Assembly (NCBI GenBank): GCA_003254905.1
Contig: QANU01015398.1
Coordinates: forward strand, 2,326 to 66,325
DNA length: 64,000 nucleotides
Direction of reading: 5' to 3'
Source: Nissolia schottii
Taxonomy: Eukaryota > Streptophyta > Magnoliopsida > Fabales > Fabaceae
Shown: positions 1 through 13,700 of the stretch, one piece after another
How the letters are laid out: each line of letters begins with the position of its first letter
Position numbering within the stretch: position 1 is the first letter of the stretch
Made by a program: the position numbers and the translations under genes
The notes under the pieces: generated by a model
Database searches by the model: none
Seen by the model: only the letters and a program-made list of their open reading frames with translations
Told to the model about the DNA's origin: nothing

Positions 1-942
1 TCGTTCATACAACTAAATCCCAAATCAAGAATCAAAACATTAAACAAAGACTAGCATTAAGTGTAAAACCATTCAAGCAAATCATAGGAAAAGGATAGAT
101 TCATATGTAATAGTTACATGGATACAAGCAAACTACAATAATGACCAAAATCCCAACAAAAAGAGGATTAGGAATCCATCTTACAAGAGTATCTCGGAGG
201 CAAGGTTTAGGAACTTACCATGACACGTACTCACACTATCATGGCCATGGCTTCGCCGAGCTTCCTCGATCTCCGGCTCCTTCACAAGCCTCGTCTTTGT
301 TCCTAACCTAACCTAAACTACTAAGCTTTTAAAGTACAACAAAATGTGTAAAAGAATGAAGTTGTGGGGGAAAGAAGAGATGTTGGATGATTCATTTCGA
401 ATGGGCACGGCCTCCTCTATTTATAGGCAGATTTTGGGTCCTTCGCTCAGCGGTTTTGATGGCACCGCTGAGCGGTTAGCTCGTTATCGCTGAGCAGCGG
501 CGCTTAATCACTGAGAGGTTGTACTTTTACGCAGAGTAATAAATGCGCGACAGCTTTTACAGGGCGGCGCTAACGTGGCATGGCGGCGCCAGGCTGGCTC
601 TAGCTGGCGCAATAAATGCGCCGCTCGCAAGTTGCTGCCGACGTCCTTTCGCTGAGCGATAAACACATAACCGCTGAGTGATAGTGTCCCAGGCGCTGAG
701 CGATTCCTTGTCTTGCGCTGAGCGATGCGGTCGCCAGATTCTTCTCTTTTAAGCTCTTTTCCAATTCTGCCCTTTTCTTCCATTCTTCATGGGATTATCT
801 TTCATAAATTACGCTTGCATCCATCTACCAAAATATATTAGAAACCTACAAAATAAGGGGAATTCATTAGATAATTCTTTGAAACATAAACAAATAAATG
901 CCTTTTTAAATGATGAAAATTGCGTATTTTGGGCATTTAACA
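1..942 (-). mobile_element. Family B LTR, partial (cut by window edge)
   Basis: Reverse-complement match to the complete family B LTR at 57843-59461, covering roughly its first 940 bp. It starts (reading the minus strand) at 942 with TGTTAAATGCCC. It shows the same features: an array of CGCTGAGCG-type motifs at about 440-725, a TATAAATA box (minus strand, about 417-425) and a GGTAAGTT splice-donor-like site at about 212-219. It is inserted in a family A unit that resumes at 943. The rest lies outside the window. Confidence 0.8.
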
Positions 943-1960
943 ACAAAATAACGGGCCAATTTAAAATTTCTTTCAATCATACTAAGGAAAATAACGAGCC
1001 GTACGCATCATACATCGCATAAGTATATCATGAAAAAAAAGTAAAGGAAACACGAGTACATACCTAGCGTACGGCGAGTACCCGAAGAAAATACACATAC
1101 AGGCCCAAAGATAACACACATAATTAGACATTGATATCATAAGAAGTATCTTGTCTTGCTACGGACATACATATCCAACATCAGTCTATATACAATGATA
1201 CATATATACAATACTACAGGTAAACGAAAACCTACACACACGGATGAGTACTACTCATTGCGTGTACGGCACTCCTACGGTTGCAACTCTAGCGGGGTCC
1301 TGTCACAACTACTCATCTGAGTCCTCCTCTCGCTCCGCGGGATCCACCTCGTCATCGCTGGAGATATCCGCCACTGCGGTGAACTCTCGGGGCACAAACC
1401 GGCGTGGTCGCACTGGGAGGACGCTCTTCCTGGCGGTGGTGCGTCGGCCTCGTCCTCGAATAGGAGGCGTAACTTTTCTTCAAGGTACACCGAGCTCTTG
1501 TCGGTCGGAACCTTCTTAAGAAACATCCTTGTTCCCTAGGATTCAATTATGATCTTCGTTTTTGTTAGGCGTTACATTTCTAGTGATCTAGGGTTGCCCT
1601 AAGGTCTTAGCGGCAACCAGGTCCTCATGACGCATGATAATGAAATCACAACTCATACATATACTTCACATACACATTCGTAAGTAAGATTTAATTTTAG
1701 AAGCTGAAACCCTAAGTCATTTGAATGGCACAGGGTGTTAGCCCTTGGGATGGTGCGAAGGGATGGGTCATTCGAATGATTCTAGCCTTGTCTCTTTTAA
1801 ACGCCACATTGGGGCCTCATTCAAATGTCCATGGTCTGGGCATTCGAATGTCTCGCTTCTGTGACTTAAAAATGTAAAATTTTCACGATTCATTCGAATG
1901 ATCCTAGGGTGGTCATTTTAGAAACTATTTTGATTTAGACTCAAATATGTTTTGGGTCAT
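943..1960 (-). mobile_element. Family A LTR unit A1 (fragment)
   Basis: Matches the minus-strand layout of A5 (34426-37637). It has the GGGCCAATTTAAA block, the acidic-ORF remnant, the TCTAGGGTTGCCCTAAG block, and CATTCGAATG motifs at about 1760-1900. The terminal part is missing at the family B junction and the other end is degraded. The right boundary is approximate. Confidence 0.75.
1309..1460 (-). pseudogene. Remnant of the family A acidic ORF
   Basis: The minus-strand frame ending at the TAG at 1309-1311 reads RRFVPREFTAVADISSDDEV and then [11 protein letters not shown]. This is nearly identical to the C-terminus of the acidic ORF in A5 and A8. The upstream half is lost. This frame overlaps longer meaningless ORFs in other frames. 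Confidence 0.7.
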
Positions 1961-1971
1961 TTGACAAATGT

Positions 1972-2410
1972 CTGAGATTTAGTTTAGGTCTTAAAATTTT
2001 TTTTATCCAAATATTTAAAAAATTGTTTTAGTCTCTATTGTTAATGAGACTCTATGGTTTTGGTCCCTAATGTTAATTGCTGATGTGACTAAAAAAGTGG
2101 CACATCAGCAATGTAATATGAACAAAATAAACTTACCCGACTCACAACTAACCTAAACCTAACTACTTGTGATTTGACCTCGTTTTGAGTGCTGCGTTGG
2201 TCATGATTTGTGGGAAATTCAGGTCAAGAAGTGGATTATGGTTCATCTAAGTTTAGTTCGCTCGCATGACACTGCTGATGTGACACTCTGTTAACTACGT
2301 CAATAATTAATAGTCTCACTAATGACAATGACTAAAACCGTGTAAATTCTAATATGTATGGACCTAAACTAGAAAATAACCTTTTAGTGACCTAAACTAA
2401 ACCTTGAAAA
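1972..2410. mobile_element. MITE-like inverted-repeat element
   Basis: The left arm (GATTTAGTTTAGGTC near 1974, then TTTAGTCTCTATTGTTAATG near 2029) is the inverse of the right arm (CACTAATGACAATGACTAAA near 2314, then GACCTAAACTAAACC near 2389). No ORF lies inside, and I could not fix a target duplication. The superfamily is uncertain. It sits about 600 bp upstream of the gene start codon. Confidence 0.65.
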
Positions 2411-3031
2411 TTTGTTGGGGCTAAAATATATTTAAACTTTTAATTTATTTGTAATTTAGAAAAAGTTATTTTTTATATATATTTTGTATGAGATATTATG
2501 CTGCTCACTCACGCTCTATTCATTATTAGATGAGCCACCTCATTTACTTTTGAATGAAATCTCTTAAGAGGTATGAACTCCATTAGTAAGTCACTACGAT
2601 TCTATAAACAAAATACTATTTGTGCACCCAAAAAACTAACATCTTGTATACACCACACAAAGAAACACATTATAAAATAGAGAAATAAACATTACAAAAC
2701 AGATAAACAAATATTGTCATTGAACATTTATGCGTACACGGATACATGTGTGTTTAATAATACTTGATTATATGTTTGATAATATTTATTTCTTTATTTT
2801 ATATGCATGAATAGATGTGTTTAATATTACTCATTTATGTGTTTAATAATATATGTAACTCTTTCTTATATCGTTTGTTTCTCTCCTTTTTATAATGTTG
2901 ATGGTTTACCAGCAATCACTCAAACACCTTCCATTTCCGGACTCGAGAATTTACTACTTAACGAGGAGTAGTACTCTGGACTCCACTGACTCCCAGGCAA
3001 GAGAAAGTTGTCAAAGAAAGCAGAACAAGAA
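2411..3031 (+). promoter_or_regulatory. Promoter and 5' UTR region of the PYROXD2-like gene
   Basis: AT-rich sequence between an upstream MITE and the start codon, with no coding signal. A TATA-like TATAAT at 2891-2896 lies about 135 bp before the ATG, so transcription would be expected to start near 2920. This is a guess from composition and spacing only. Confidence 0.4.
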
Positions 3032-3453
3032 ATGTGGCGAAGGAGCTTCAGCAGCAGCAGTGCCAGCGCTGCCGCGGCTCTGAAAGGCAGGAAATGGGAC
3101 GCGCTCGTCATTGGCGGCGGCCACAACGGTCTCACGGCCGCCGCCTACCTTGCCCGCGGAGGCCTCTCGGTGGCCGTCCTGGAGCGCCGCCACGTCATCG
3201 GCGGCGCCGCCGTTACCGAAGAGCTGGTCCCGGGGTTCAAGTTCTCCCGCTGCAGTTACCTTCAGAGCCTTCTGCGTCCTTCCCTCATAAAGGAGCTGGA
3301 GCTGTCGAAGCACGGGCTCAAGCTTCTGAAGAGGAATCCGTCGTCGTTTACGCCTTGCCTCGACGGACGGTACCTCCTCTTGGGGCCTGATAAGCAGCTC
3401 AATCACTCTGAGATTTCTAAGTTCTCGTCAACAGACGCCGACGCTTATCCAAG
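3032..3453 (+). CDS. PYROXD2: PYROXD2-like exon 1
   Basis: Residues 1-141 (phase 2 at the end). It holds the presequence-like N-terminus and the dinucleotide-binding GGGHNG motif. It is much more GC-rich than its surroundings. The donor is AAG|GTGCTC, and a CT microsatellite follows at once in the intron. Confidence 0.93.
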
Positions 3454-6400
3454 GTGCTCTTCCGTCTCTCTCTCTCTCTCTCTCTCGTTTTCTCTATTTG
3501 GATTCGTGTTAATGTGGCCACGGCAATTTCATTCCTGGCGAAAATTTTGTGAATATACTTTCTGGAGGTTGGGAAAATAACCCGAATATATGGATGTCGT
3601 TGATGTTTTTTTCTAGTGATAGTGTGAATTTGTTTAACATTAGTTCAACAGTGAAATGTATCTTTGGAATTCGATTGAAAAAATAAAATGATTGGCAAAA
3701 GTGAGAAAAAAAAACTTTGACCTTGGCTTTGAAAATAATAATAATAATGGAAGCACTTGACGGAAAATCATACCAAACTTAACCTAGGTATTTTTTTTTT
3801 TTTTTTTTTACTTTTGTTAGTTTTGCGTATTGCTTAAAAACTCTTGAACTGAGGGTTACAGTTATTTTCCTGAAGTGCTTCCTTAGAATGTCCTTGAAAA
3901 AATACAATTGAGGAGGATACTGATGCATAACCAGAAAAATTTAAATATTGTTTGTTTGACTTGTTAGGAAAAAAAAGTTTGTTTGAACTTCTCGTAATTC
4001 GCTTGGAAATATGTTGCTATTCTCGATTCAATTTGTCCATTGACCTTTATGCAGATGTCAATTTGACCAACTTATCTTTAAGCTGAATTCAATGCATGTT
4101 CGCAATTTAACAGGATTTGTTTGTCTTTCCACCCTTTTTCCCTTTCTTGTTCTTTGTTTTCTCCTTTTCTTTTCCCCGTCATTCAGATATGAGAGTCAGC
4201 TAGAGAACTTTTGCAAATTCATGGATCTAGTACTGGATTCGCCTCCCCCCGAATCATTGCAGCATAAATCATCTCTTAATGAACAACTGAAGAATAAATT
4301 ACAGAATTCAGTATTTTGGGCTAGTTGTCTACGACAGGCATCCTCCTTGGGGCAAAAGGAGATTGTGTATGTGTTTGTTTCTCCAATATGAATTTTTTTT
4401 TCCGCTACAAAAGCCAGTATAGGGTTAATGATAGCTAGTAATTTGAAATTGTGAATTGGGGGATGGAGGATCAATCTTCACCATGTCTATTAATTTTTTC
4501 GGCAGGGACTTTATGGACCTTTTGTTGGCCCCGGCTTCTAAAGTTTTGAACAACTGGTTTGAGGTGATCTTCAGTCTTGATCATGTTTAATTTAATCCTT
4601 CAACTTCAAGCTCTCTGACTGTAATTTAAAATTGAACATATATCTTCTAAACTCTCTTGAAGTTTTAGACTTATGCTAATGTCATGTCATTGTCTTATAA
4701 GTTTGTTGAAATCAAATAGACATTGGCTGCATGTCTTTACAGTGAATTAAGATTGCACGTGATCTTATTTGTGTCTTTCCATTTATTAAAACACATCTCA
4801 TAACAGTTCCTCCTCAAAGTATTGACATTTATTTCCTTGTAATTTGATGATCACAGTTTACATATGATTTGCCATTATTTAACCATTCCTGAAAATATGT
4901 TTATACTTTCTACATAAACTTTCTCTTGGTGGTTTAATGTTTTAGTTTTGTTTGATATTGTTAAGTTTCATGTTGGAGCAGAAGAAATGATAAAACAAGA
5001 TTAGGGAGGAATAATAAGAGAGCGAGAAGTATAATTAATATTATGGAATAGATGTATATTGTTGTGTTTCTCATTACATAGAGATGTTCCTATTTATATC
5101 AGCTAGAATGAGAATCAATGCAGAATGAAAGTAATTCAACCTAGAATAAACTAAATCAAATAAGATCAATCTAAGATGTAGAATATATTTATTTTTATTC
5201 TTAACACATGCCCTCAAGCTAAAGCACATGGAGCTTTAAGCTTGTTACAATTAAGCCGAGGAGGCAAAGGCACACACGGAGGAAGAGGCACACGTGGAGG
5301 AAGGCACGCGCGGAAGAGGCACACATGGAGTAAGGCACATGCGGAGTAAGGCATGAGCGGAAGAGGTACGATGGTAAGCATCGAAACCAGCGGAAAAGTG
5401 TAAGAGCAGTGGTTATCGGGAATGAAGCATCGCGACCATCGGATGATGTAGGCATAGCGGTAAGTAGGAATGAAGCACCAAAACCTCCTGAAGTCACATC
5501 GCCATCTAAGGATTCATGCGCCAGAACGCACGTCTCCTTGCCTCTGCCACAAGCCCATGCACCACTGCTTCCCAAAGCGCGTGATGGCATGTCTGCCGCT
5601 TTCTCCGGCTGCCGCTTAGATCGTCAAACTTGCCTCGGTTTACTCAATCCGAATTTGCCCTCATGGTGCACAAACGGCCACTGCAGTTTCACGCACTTTT
5701 CTGGTTTCCAATTTTGCCCCTATTTGTCCATCTCACCACTGTGCCTACTTCCTGACTTTCTAGTGGTCACAGTGCTTCATTCCCGCGCTTACCACTCTGC
5801 CTACTTTTTGGTGGTTTCGGTGCTTCATTCCTGCTTACCACTGTGCCTACATCATTCGATGGTCACAATGCTTCATTGCCACTAACCACTGTGCCTACAT
5901 CTTTCTGGTGGTTTCGCTGCTTCATTCCTGTGCTTACCACTGTGCCTCTTCCACGCGTGCCTTACTTTGCGTGTGCCTCTTCCTCCGTGCGTGCTTACTC
6001 CACATGTGCCTCTGCCTCCTCCGCTTAATTGTAACAAGCTTAAAGCTCCATGTGCTTTAGCTTGTGCACGATGGGGGCAGATCCAGAATGAGGCAACTGA
6101 GGTGAGTTCAACGGTCTAAGCAGTAACTAGAGAAGGCGGCGGATGCCGTCACGTGCTTCGGGAAGCAGCGGTGCATGGGCTTGCGGCAGATGCAAGGAGA
6201 CACGCGTGCTGGCGTGTGAATCCTCGGATGGCAACACGAACACCGTTGCCAGCTCGTGGAGATGTTGGACGTCAAAACAAATCGTGACTTCGTTTGGTGG
6301 CAGCGGTGGATGAAGGTGAGCCTGGCCGTGAGGTCGCTGGATGAAGACGTTGTCGAAAAAGTGCACCAACGGCGGGAAACGGCGGTGGATTGAAGTTTGG

Positions 6401-9400
6401 TAGCTGCTGGAAATGATTCACAACAAGGAAAGGACCAGAAACAGAGACATGGGATTAAAGTAGAGTTCCCAGGTTAGATTAGGAACTTAGTAGCGGAACA
6501 GTGACGAGACAGGTCACGGAGGATGGTACCGCTCTGATACCATGTTAAGTTTCATGGTGGAGTAGAAGAAATAATAAAATAGGATTAGAGAGGAATAATC
6601 AGATTGCGAGAAATATAGTTGATATTATGGAATAGATTTATATTGTTGTGTTTCTCATTACACAGAGGTGTTCCTATTTATATAGGCTAGAAAGAGAATC
6701 AATGCATAGTGAAAGTAAATCAACTTAGAGTAAACTTAATCAAATAAGATCAATCTAAGATATAGAATGTATTTATTTTTATTCTTAACATATTTCATTT
6801 CTGCAGGCAGATGTTCTGAAGGCTACCCTTGCAACAGATGCTGTCATAGGAAGTACTGTAAGAGTGGTTACATTTAGTGTGAAAAAGGCTCCATAATAAA
6901 AACAAACATTTTCATGATAAAAATATATATGAATTTCTTCATCCTTCTTTGAGAGAGTGAGTGACAATAAGTGTGCAATTATGCCACTCAGCTTTCTCTT
7001 ACTTAAAACAGCATAGTCAGTGTTTCATCTTTCATGGAATATATATATAGTGTTTCTAAATCTGTTATGCAGGCCAGTGTCCACACCCCTGGAAGTGGTT
7101 ATGTTCTGCTACATCATGTGATGGGAGAATCTGACGGGGATCGAGGAATTTGGTCGTATGTATCTCTTTTGGTAGCTTTATATCTCTATATTGTGCATCT
7201 TAAAGAATGGAACAGTTTTGTTTTCCCAAAATATTTTTCCAATGCTAGAAGTGGAAAGAAAATACCAGAGAATATATGTGTAAACTGAATGTATTTTTCC
7301 TTATTGTCAGAGTACAAATGATTTACAATATATAGGCATTCTACAGTTTTTTGCTAAATACTAAATTGCTTAAAATACAATATTCACATCTAATCATATC
7401 TCTAATTATATATGGAAAATATAAAAATAAATGTGTATAATCTAAACTTATCTCAACACCTCCCCTCAAGTTGGTGAATAGATATCTATCATTCTCAACT
7501 TGCATGTAAGTTCCCGAAACCTTTCTATGCGAAGTCCTTTCGTCAACACATACAAGTTGAAGCCCAGAAGGAACAATGCGCTGTGGCTATTAATTTGTTG
7601 TCCAACTTTTCCTTGAATAAGTGCCGGTCAATCTCAATGTGCTTAGTTTTGTCATGTTGGACTGTATTATGAGCAATGTTTATTACTAATTTATTGTCAC
7701 AAAAAATCTTCATTGGAGTTTCACATTTTATTCTCAAATCGTCTAATATGATTTTCATCCATAGCAACTCACACTCCCTGTCTCAGCACTCGACCGAGCA
7801 ACCAAGGGAGCCTGCATAGTCAACATCAGTCTATATTTCCATGGACAAACTTTCACATTTTTTAAACAACAATCCTCTTCCAAGTGTAGCCTTAAGGTAC
7901 TGTACAAACTATCCACTATCAGCATGTGTCTCACACTCGGGCATGCATGAATTGGCTAACAACACTAACAACATATGCCAAATCTGGCCTAGTATGTGCT
8001 AGGCATAGCAATCTCCTGTCCAGCATATGATATAATGCTTTATCAACCATAGGACTCTCATCATCATTTTTATTTATAATATATTATTTTATGTTTTATT
8101 ATACAACGTATCCTAGCTGTGTTGTATCCTATATTTTTAAGAAAGTGTCGTATCCCTGTATCTGTGTCGTGTCGTATCCATGTCGTTGTGTTGTGCTCGG
8201 GCTTCCTTGACAAAAACAAGAACAAACCAAAAAACTATCAATGAAGTAGGGCTTTCAATCTCTTAACATACTTGAGAGGGAAAGCCTTCTAAAGAGATTA
8301 TGAGCTTTACACCAAATTGAAGCCAAAGTTAAATGCTATCCCAAAGAACTTGCTTATCATAAAAATCCCCACATTATTCTCCCCTATCTCATGACTTCCC
8401 TTTACAACAATACCCCTGTGCCTGTCTTTTATACTACTTGATCCCTCCCCTAACACTTAGAATCATAACTACCCTCTTCTCCCCAATTTCCCCTTTGGAA
8501 ACCCGAAAGAAACAAATAAGTAAACAAAGAAAAATCTTTTACTAGTTGTTCCTTTGCTGATGCTAAGTTCATGAAAAAACGATGTAAGGGATATGCAACT
8601 TGGGTGGCACAAAAAATTTGAATTCTATAAAAAAGTGTCTGTAACTAAAGCCCAATTTTTTTTCCAAAGCGAAAACAATATATACCAATATTCAATATCA
8701 TTACTCCTTTTGTATTTGAAGCAAGAAGTCCTAGAAACAACTGTTTTCTTCATCTCACGCATGAACTTTCTTCTGATCGATGATGTAGTAGATTTGCTAA
8801 GTACTGTTGTAATCCAAATCCAAGTATTACACATTACTAGGGTCTGCTAAGTCCTCCTTGTCACCCTTTTATGAGAAGATGGAGTTTATTCATGATTTGA
8901 CCTTGTCAAGGTTAATTTGAAGCTCCTTTGAGATATGCTATATGTTCTGTGTTTGAATTTTTTTTAATACACACAGCCACGCACACACATGCGTGTGTAC
9001 GTATCTATATTTATACACCTGTTCTATGTAATGGTAAATCAAATCCTGTAAAATGTATGCCACTGTTGTTAATTCCTTTCTGAAGTAGATTCCGTGACCA
9101 ATGTCCTTTTAAATTTATAGTTGAGACATCAAATTATTTGCTAGCAGTGTGTTGTTTTCAGCTTTACACTATTCACAGAAAGTTAGCCAATAGCATGCCA
9201 TCAATCTATGTAGATATGTTGAAGGTGGAATGGGATCAATATCCAAGGCTATTGGTAACGCTGCTATGGAAGCTGGAGCTCATGTTGTAACCAATTCTGA
9301 GGTATGTATCAAGAATCTCTATTTTTTTTCCCCCCTTTTGTTACCAGGCTTTCAAATTTACTTTAATTGTAGTTTGCATCAATTTGGTTTTATGGGAGAA

Positions 9401-10696
9401 GGTAATTGAATGGAGATTGAGACAGGAGACTCACATCATAGAGAATTAGTTTGGTTTTTTGACTGGAAGGTCTACCATGGAAGCAATCTATTTGTTACAA
9501 AGATTGATGGAGAAACATTAGATGGATTAAAGAGATATACATATGGTTTTCATTGATTTGGCGAAGGCATAGGTAGGGTTCCAAGAGAGGTTTTGTGGAA
9601 AGTTCTAGAAAGGAGAGGAGTTCAAATTGTCTATATTCGAGCAAAGAAAGATATGTATGAGTGGGTCAAAACTAGTGTGAGAACACTAGGTAGATTAGTA
9701 GAGGATTTTTCTGTAACAGTAAGATTGCACCAAGGTTTAACTTTAATTTCCTATCTTTTTGCCCAAGTCTTGGATGTGCTTACTAAGGGTGAGTTTGGGT
9801 AGCGCCACTTGTGCCTTTTATTAACTTTTCAATAGTCAAAAGTTATTTTGTACAGTTTTTGGTTGAACTGGTTTTACAACTTGTTGCTTCCCCGAAAGTT
9901 ATTTAGTGTTTATTGGGGAAGTAGAAATTTCAAGCTTCTCATAAAAGTCACATGCACAACTTTCCTAGAACAACCACTTCATATTTAAAACAAGCACTTT
10001 TGCTACTACACACCCAGCCACATAATAACTTATTTACAAGTTACTTTTCTTAAAAGACCTTTTGTGAGAAGCTCTTTTTTATATAATTGCATAATTAAGT
10101 TGTTTAGCCAAACGAACCCAAACATATTCAAGATCTAGTGCATATCACATGCTTTTTTAGATGATATAGTCCTAGTAGAAGATTCGAGCAAAGAACTAAA
10201 TGAGAAGTTGGAGTTGTGGAGACAAGCTTTGGAAGTTTTTGGTTTTCATAGTAGTAGAAGTATGAGGGAGTATATGGACAAGCTAGCAAGTGGAACACAA
10301 ATTTTTACTTAGAGGTGAAAATTGGGGACATCATACCACGTCACGTGATTCAAGTATTTAAGATACATTATCCAAAATGATGGAGAAATAGTGGGAGATG
10401 TAAACCATTTGATTCAAGATGGGGGAATGAATCGGAGGAGTGCTTTAGGTGTCTTGTGTAATAAAAGAGAACCACTCTAGCTCAGAGAAAATTTTATTGC
10501 ACAACTATAAGACCGGCAATGTTGTATGAGACTCAGTGTTAGGTGGTTGAAAACCTACAAGAAAGTAAACTTAGTGTTGCAGAGACGAGGATGTTGACGC
10601 GCCAGTGTTATTAATAGAAGATAGCGTTGCGAATTATAGCCGCTATATATGTGTGTGTGTAAATATATATAGATGGATAGACACACGCACATAAAC

Positions 10697-10736
<40 letters not shown>

Positions 10737-13700
10737 CTTGTGTGTTTGAAAGAGAGAGGATGACTAGTGAGAGGAATGATTAATTGTGAGATTGAGAGGA
10801 GCAAATCTTGAGAATTGGATTTTATGTATGTTAAGAATAAAATAAATGTTATATCTTAGAATGATCTCAATTGATTTAGTTTATTCTAGGTTGATTTCCT
10901 TTCCATTATGCATTGATTCTCTTTCTAGCCTATATAAATAGGCATATCTCTTTGTAATATGAAACAACAATTCCATAATAACTATAAGGGGTAATTACAC
11001 TCAACCTCCCCTGAACCTCCCCTGAAGTCTATCAATATTACACTTACCACCCTTCTAGTTTGCAAAAAAAAAAAAAACACTCACCTTCCTGAATTTATTT
11101 AAGCACATTACACTTGTATCCCTTTATCATAAATCTTCAATTTTAAAAAATAAAAAGTAGGTATCAAATAACATTTATACCCCTATTCATTTTGTCAATC
11201 TATCTTGAATGCCATAAACCATCATTCAACCACCGGCCACCACCCCTTTCCCCTACCTTTCCACCTTTCACCACCATCATGTCAAACAACAACCGTTTAT
11301 GCCCAAAAAAAATATCCAAGATTTCAAGAGGCATCCCCTTCGGCCACGATCCAGTCTTTGCCACCTTCCTTGTGAAGAAGCTCTCCTTGTTCGCTATAGA
11401 GGCCTCCTAGTATGACCGCGTGTGAATGTCGTGTGTCGACCTCGACCCATTGATAATATTGCCACCACTCACGCTCCTCACATTGCCAACGGACTGGTTA
11501 TATCTCAAATCACCGCAATAACTCCTGAAACCATCATCCTTACCCAAGTCTTCAACCCTTCGTTGTTTCACTTACCTCTGCCGCTGTTCAACAAGATCCT
11601 CCCCCTTGACGAGAGGATTGTGCCACAAGCAGCTCCGGTGTTGAACTTGGAGGCAATGTTAGTTTCCATGGGGATAGAATAGGCGACAAGGAAGGACTTG
11701 AAGCTCTGATTGCCGCCGACCTCCACCTTCTTGATCCGGAGGTTGGACAGTGACGGATTAGACGAAAGAGATGAGGATGCCGAGGTTGTGGTGCTTGCCG
11801 GTGCACTCAAGGAACACGAAGATGCCATAGGAGACGAAGGCTCACGGTGGGGTTCTTTTGCGAGCAATCCACGCAGATTTCTTGTACTCATGGTTTTTGC
11901 CTTATACAAGATATGGCGGAGATGGAGATGATGGCGATGGTGGGGGCAAGTGAGGAGGCGTGAGTGGTGGGAATGATGGAGTTAGGGGTGAACATGGGTC
12001 CTACCCGACCCGCCGATCCGACCCGACCCGCTTGGGTCGGATTGAGTCTGGTCGGTGGGTCGGATCCAATGGACCCGCCATATTATATGGGTCGAGTCTC
12101 GGGTCCCTATTTTTCAATCCGATCCGACCAGCCGACCCGGCTATATATATTATTTTTAAATTTTTAATTTTTAAAATATGGTTATTTTAAAAAAAATACT
12201 AACTTTTTTCTATTAAAAAATGGATTTTTTTAAAAAAATTGAATTTTTTATTAAAAAAATTATTATTTTTTTAAAAAAATGGAGGGCGGGTCACCCGCCG
12301 ACCCGCCTAACCCGACCTGACCCGGGCGGGTGGCGGGTACCCGTAAAAAGGTGCAATTTTACACGACCCGACCCGCCCGCTGATAGGCGGGTCGGATCGG
12401 CGACATTGGCGGGTCCTACCGGACCCGACCCATGTTCACCCCTAGATGGAGTGATGATGGTGGTTGTGACCATGAGTGGGGTTGCTGCGTGGGCGGGGTG
12501 GGAGATGAAGGGAGCCCAATATGAGGGGTTGGAATATTTAAAATTATTTGGATGCAGGGGATGCGAGTGTTTTCTTACAAACTAAAGGGGTGGCAAGTGT
12601 AATATTGATAGACTTTAGGGGAAGTGGATGTAATTACCCCTTAATATATTTTTCCCTTTCTCTTGTTATTTCATTGCCTTTTGTATTTTTCCTCTTCTCC
12701 ATATGAAATGCAACATGGTATTTAAAGCTTGCTGAGAAAGACCTATCTCTTGTTATTTATGCTTAAGTCATAAGCGCTGCTTACTAGGTTGTTAACTACT
12801 TTGGTGGGAATTACCTTTAGTCCTTTATTACCTTTGAAAACTTCTTTCATAAAATATGGACCAATTTAAAACTTTTTCCTTTCTTTATTTAAAACAATAA
12901 ATATGAGCCTAGAATGAAGTATATAGTACAAGCGATAGATGTAACATCCCGCTTTTTCCTTAAGAAGAATTTCGCGTAATAAATAATTATACGAGCCAAT
13001 TATTGAGACTGGAAAATTAAATCACAAAATTTATTTTCTAAAAATAAAATCACAAAATTTATTTTCTAAAAATATAGTCAAAATAATGGTGTCGCCATCT
13101 CGCGAAATTTCTCAAGATCCGGATCGATTTTCGGTCGTCGTCGGAATTTAGTTACGTATCGAAGATAACCGTAAAATACACTTTTACAAAAGAAAAATTA
13201 CAAGTACCTTAGGTTAAATTAAATTCCTTATTTTAAGGGTTTGTATGATGTATTTATATGTTTAGATAATTTCTACGATATCCGTTAATTTTTCGCGCAC
13301 GTGGTCACATATGTACACGGACAGTTAACGATTAAACAGGACAAAAAATGTAACAATTTGTAGGAGAAAAATCCTCACCAAACCGACTGGACACTACACA
13401 GCTGCCACCATTCCCCTATCACCAACTCACTCACACAACCGTATCGAAAGTCATACCTATCACTATTCACACCTTACCTCCATCATTTCACTCTTTTATT
13501 TAATCAAAATTTTCCCCAAAATTCTCCCTCACACCCGAAGCCCTCAGCTGCTTCTCTTCCATCCATTCTCTTCTCCAACTTTGTTTTCTCTTCTTATTCC
13601 AAGAGCAAAGGCCACAAACCGTTGGCATCTATCACCATCTCCATTTTTCACTCTTGTTCCTTGTTTCCCCAAGCCAAAACCGTGACCCTCTAGCCACCAC

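Larger units (their letters stand above)
10986..12642. mobile_element. Mutator-like element with about 90-bp terminal inverted repeats
   Basis: Both ends share AAGGGGTAATTACA and, further in, AGTCTATCAATATTACACTT in opposite orientation, for about 90 bp in total. Flanking nonamers AATAACTAT and AATATATTT are similar, and both resemble the uninterrupted site in the C 3' LTR (ACAATATAATTTTCCC). A decayed 9-bp duplication fits a Mutator-like element. No MURA transposase is seen. The interior (11190-11960) is richer in GC and may be captured host sequence. It is inserted in the C2 5' LTR. Confidence 0.72.

Noticed and set aside
2895..3083. Upstream overlapping ORF (62 codons) at the gene start
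   Set aside because: Its ATG lies inside the likely TATA element (2891-2896), so it is probably not in the mRNA, and the peptide has no family resemblance.
3008..3580. 190-codon frame starting upstream of exon 1 and running into intron 1
   Set aside because: It starts at TTG, not ATG, and after 3453 the text is a Ser/Leu/Phe intron read-through. The true product is spliced at 3453.
4959..5206. Treating the C1 LTRs as two independent MITEs
   Set aside because: They are direct, equal-length repeats bracketing a primer-binding site and polypurine tract, with one shared target duplication.
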